A stretch of DNA of 6,326 nucleotides from Bacteroidaceae bacterium (GTDB lineage Bacteria; Bacteroidota; Bacteroidia; Bacteroidales; Bacteroidaceae): the NCBI GenBank assembly GCA_021443285.1, contig JABUUG010000075.1, positions 1 through 6,326 on the forward strand, given 5' to 3'. The position numbers and the translations under genes were made by a program. Under the pieces are notes generated by a model, which was given only the letters and a program-made list of their open reading frames with translations, was not told the origin of the DNA and did no database searches. This document shows positions 3,823 through 6,326 of this stretch, one piece after another. Positions within the stretch are counted from its first letter, which is position 1; the number at the start of each line of letters is the position of its first letter.

Positions 3823-6326
3823 ATGGAACAGGCAGGTAGTTTGATAATAAAGCCGCACGCAGGCTTTCAGGAAGCATTCGTTTCCAGCAATGCCGACATT
3901 ATCTTCGGTGCCGGCGGAGTTGGAAACGGGAAAGCAGGATTATTGGATTCTTGCGTGGTAACTCCTTATGGCTACCGCAAAGTGATAGACCTAAAGGTTG
4001 GAGACATAATTTCCAACCCTGATACTGGTGGGCAAGAGCGGATAGTGTATCTGCATCCAATAGGATTATTCCCATTCTACCGCATATCATTCTCTGATGG
4101 CACACACATGGACTGTTCAGAAGGGCATCTTTGGAAGGTCAGGGTCAATGGCAGACACACAAAAAGAAAGGGTGCTAATGGAGATTTTGACGATTGGAGG
4201 ATATGGACTGCGCAGAAGATAAACGAATGGATGCGGAACAAAAAGGATGGGCGTTATGCCAATTCCAAATTAAGCATACCGCTATGCAGACCCGTCCATT
4301 TCGCTTCTGCTGAAACCCCGACAACGAGAAAGCCGATACCACCCTATGTTCTTGGAGCATTACTTGGGGACGGGTGCCTGACACAATGCAATAATAATAG
4401 ATATATAAAGTTATCGTCACCCGACAAGCATATTGCGGACAGGTTTGCTGATTATGGGTACGATATGACCAGATGCAGGAAAAAGGAAGGGTCTGATTGT
4501 ATAGACTATAATCTTTACGGAGATATACTCAAAGATATAAGACTGTTAAAACTTGATGGTTGCCATTCTGACACGAAGTTCATTCCAAGAAGATACAAGG
4601 TGTCCTCAAAAGAGGATAGGATAAGCATTATCCAAGGTCTGCTTGATACGGACGGATATATTGATAAAAGTGGACACATATCATATACAACAGTAAGCAA
4701 GCAGTTAGCGGAAGATGTTGCTTTTATCATCCGCTCTCTCGGAGGAAGAGCATCCATAACGACAAAAGAGAGTGGATATAGAGACAAACACGGGAAATTC
4801 GTTGAGTGCAAGTTGGCGTACAATGTATGGATATGCACATTATTTAACGATAAGTTATTTACGCTTCCAAAGAAATTAGAGCGGGTAAAATCTTACGGAT
4901 ATACAAGTGGAAAGAAGTTGTTTCTTGAAAAGACGATAGAAGATGTAGAGTATCTCGGACTTATGGAAGGAAGATGTATCTCCGTAGATAATCCAAGTGG
5001 GCTATATATGGTTGAGGATTTCTCTGTCACGCATAACTCTGCCGCCCTTGCTCTTGCTATCGCAGAACCATTGATGCTTGACGGAGACTTCAGGGCGTTA
5101 ATATCCCGTCGTTCCTTACAGAACCAGAAGCAGGGTGGTGGCTTCGTGGACACCTTCCAAAAACTGTTTGGGAATTATTGCAGCATAAAGCAATCAGACT
5201 CTCCCCGTGTGTCATTCCCTTCAGGCGCGTTCTGCGACCTCACATATATTGATGACACCAATCTCGACAAGATGCGAGAGAGAAGCAAAGGTTGGCAGTA
5301 TGACGTGATAGGGATAGACGAATTGACAGAGATGCCGTGGGATGTGTTCAAGTATATCGCATCTCGAAACAGAGGTAGTTCAAAGATGCTCACTGGCAGG
5401 CTGTATGCTACCTTCAACCCGAAACGCTCACACTGGACTCGCCAGTTTGTGGACTGGTATGTAGGCGTCAATGGCGAGATAATACCAGAGAGAAACGGAA
5501 GAATACGATATTTCTTCGTCGCTGGCAATAATGTGCATGATGTTGTTTGGGGCGACAGCAAAGAGGAGGTATATAGCAAGTGTAAGATTCAGATAGATGA
5601 GAACATAAGGGCATTGGGACCGAAATTCACTTACAAGAACTTCATAAAGTCTTTTGTCCTGTTTGATGGTCTTGTGTCGGAGAACGAAGCTCTTGTGGGA
5701 AACAACGCGAACTATGTAGGCTCTGTTGCCATGTCTGGTGGCAGTTTATCCGCACAGTTGCTTCGGTCAAACTATAATGCCGACCCAGACGAAGACGAGC
5801 ATATACCGATACCATCCGTCAATGCGCGTAATGTATTCATGAATGACCCTTGCACGAATGGGGATAAATGGGTAACAGTCGATTTGGCGGACTACGGAAC
5901 GGACAACCTTGTTGCCTTCGCATGGAACGGCACGCACGCATACGATATGCTTATAATAATGAGAAGCACACCTCGCGACAATGCTCATGCAGTGAAGATT
6001 TTCGCCCATCAGCATGGAGTCGCGGACTCGCATATCATCTATGACGCGACAAGCGGAAGATACTTCAATGACTATATACCCGATGCAGTGCCGTACATAT
6101 CCAACAGGAAGCCTTACGGTATGTACGCACTTACAGCAATGACACTGAAGGATATGTGCTATCTACGCCTGTGCAGGATGATAAAGGACGGGAACATATC
6201 CTTTGACGAGAGTCTTGCAAGGCGCAACTACAGCCACCAAAACCTGAAGTTCAACATCTCTGTTGAGAACGAGTTTATTGAGGAATGTTCGGTGGTAAGG
6301 TTTGACAGCTTCGAGAGCGGGAAGAA
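3823..6326 (+). CDS. terL: Terminase large subunit (TerL) interrupted by an in-frame intein; C-terminus beyond window
   Basis: The frame is open from the ATG at 3823 to the right edge (834 codons, no stop seen). TerL is the ATP-driven motor that packages DNA through the portal and cuts concatemers. The N-terminal host part is 37 residues and contains KPHAGFQEAF, a Q-motif-like element, and the first part of the P-loop, GGVGNGK. The intein (residues 38-405) follows, and the host sequence resumes with SAALALAIAEP, so splicing gives a complete Walker A GGVGNGKS. Walker B is VIGIDELTE, with Asp499 (5317-5319) and catalytic Glu500. The coupling motif is TFNPKRSHW (from residue 530). The RNase H-like nuclease domain shows VDLADYGTDN with Asp687 (5881) and a second acidic site in IIYDATSGR with Asp741 (6043). 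The third nuclease Asp is expected beyond the window. The spliced host sequence visible here is 466 residues, close to a complete TerL. No Shine-Dalgarno sequence is present. Confidence 0.95.
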   Translation, partial: MEQAGSLIIKPHAGFQEAFVSSNADIIFGAGGVGNGKAGLLDSCVVTPYGYRKVIDLKVGDIISNPDTGGQERIVYLHPIGLFPFYRISFSDGTHMDCSEGHLWKVRVNGRHTKRKGANGDFDDWRIWTAQKINEWMRNKKDGRYANSKLSIPLCRPVHFASAETPTTRKPIPPYVLGALLGDGCLTQCNNNRYIKLSSPDKHIADRFADYGYDMTRCRKKEGSDCIDYNLYGDILKDIRLLKLDGCHSDTKFIPRRYKVSSKEDRISIIQGLLDTDGYIDKSGHISYTTVSKQLAEDVAFIIRSLGGRASITTKESGYRDKHGKFVECKLAYNVWICTLFNDKLFTLPKKLERVKSYGYTSGKKLFLEKTIEDVEYLGLMEGRCISVDNPSGLYMVEDFSVTHNSAALALAIAEPLMLDGDFRALISRRSLQNQKQGGGFVDTFQKLFGNYCSIKQSDSPRVSFPSGAFCDLTYIDDTNLDKMRERSKGWQYDVIGIDELTEMPWDVFKYIASRNRGSSKMLTGRLYATFNPKRSHWTRQFVDWYVGVNGEIIPERNGRIRYFFVAGNNVHDVVWGDSKEEVYSKCKIQIDENIRALGPKFTYKNFIKSFVLFDGLVSENEALVGNNANYVGSVAMSGGSLSAQLLRSNYNADPDEDEHIPIPSVNARNVFMNDPCTNGDKWVTVDLADYGTDNLVAFAWNGTHAYDMLIIMRSTPRDNAHAVKIFAHQHGVADSHIIYDATSGRYFNDYIPDAVPYISNRKPYGMYALTAMTLKDMCYLRLCRMIKDGNISFDESLARRNYSHQNLKFNISVENEFIEECSVVRFDSFESGK
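3934..5037 (+). mobile_element. Class 3-type intein with LAGLIDADG homing endonuclease, inserted in the TerL P-loop
   Basis: The intein is 368 residues, in frame, from Ala1 (AGLLDSCVVTPYG, block A) to the terminal Thr-His-Asn followed by host Ser+1. Position 1 is Ala, so the usual Cys/Ser1 chemistry is not available. The class 3 set is present: Trp67 at block B position 12 (SEGHLWKV, with block B His65), Cys348 at block F position 4 (GRCISVDNPSGLY), and Thr366 at block G position 5 (SVTHN). In class 3 inteins the block F Cys makes the first attack and passes the chain to residue +1. The endonuclease lies between the splicing halves: motif one is VLGALLGDG (139-147, Asp146), a KFIPRRY block D precedes motif two IIQGLLDTDG (232-241, Asp240). 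Both acidic residues needed for DNA cleavage are present and no frameshift is visible. Removal joins GK to S and restores the ATPase site. Confidence 0.94.

Noticed and set aside
3934..5037. Group I/II intron or a separate homing endonuclease gene within terL
   Set aside because: The reading frame is continuous through both junctions, and the ends carry intein splicing blocks (A, B, F, G and terminal His-Asn followed by Ser), so the insertion is removed at protein level.
4515..5579. Minus-strand open frames of 86-134 codons opposite the intein and TerL
   Set aside because: They lie entirely antisense to a frame with clear catalytic motifs, and their Ser/Leu-rich translations show no domain.

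Overview
The window is a head-gene region of a tailed double-stranded DNA phage or prophage. The host is most likely a member of the Bacteroidota, although this is an inference. The support is the absence of usable Shine-Dalgarno sequences before the genes, promoter-like TAnnTTTG (-7) elements in the one intergenic region, and protein features that resemble Bacteroides/Prevotella phage head modules. No tRNA, rRNA, CRISPR array, integrase or attachment site is visible. No gene-free stretch is longer than about 165 bases.

The left 3.66 kb is a compact operon read leftwards on the minus strand. In transcription order it holds a charged coiled-coil scaffolding protein (start 3660), a beta-rich virion protein with a Thr/Val/Ala-rich low-complexity segment (start 2975), the major capsid protein (start 2236), a head-tail connector/adaptor (start 1026), a probable head-closure (stopper) protein with an acidic insertion (start 648), and the first 67 codons of a probable gp10-like neck or tail-completion protein (start 202, cut by the window edge). 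Gaps are 7 to 22 nt, or a 1-nt stop/start overlap, so this is one transcription unit that builds the procapsid and then the neck.

The right 2.5 kb is one uninterrupted plus-strand reading frame from 3823 to the window edge. It encodes the large terminase subunit (TerL) carrying an in-frame intein of 368 residues (3934-5037). The intein splits the ATPase P-loop exactly between its Lys and Ser. It begins with Ala rather than Cys/Ser and carries the Trp (block B), Cys (block F) and Thr (block G) set that defines class 3 inteins. It also carries an apparently intact two-motif LAGLIDADG homing endonuclease. Terminase activity, and so DNA packaging, should therefore depend on protein splicing.

TerL and the capsid operon are transcribed away from each other across a 162-nt region (3661-3822). 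This differs from the usual co-directional terL-portal-protease/scaffold-capsid order. That region contains promoter-like elements on both strands and a short inverted similarity around the two start codons. Portal and any maturation protease are not in the window.
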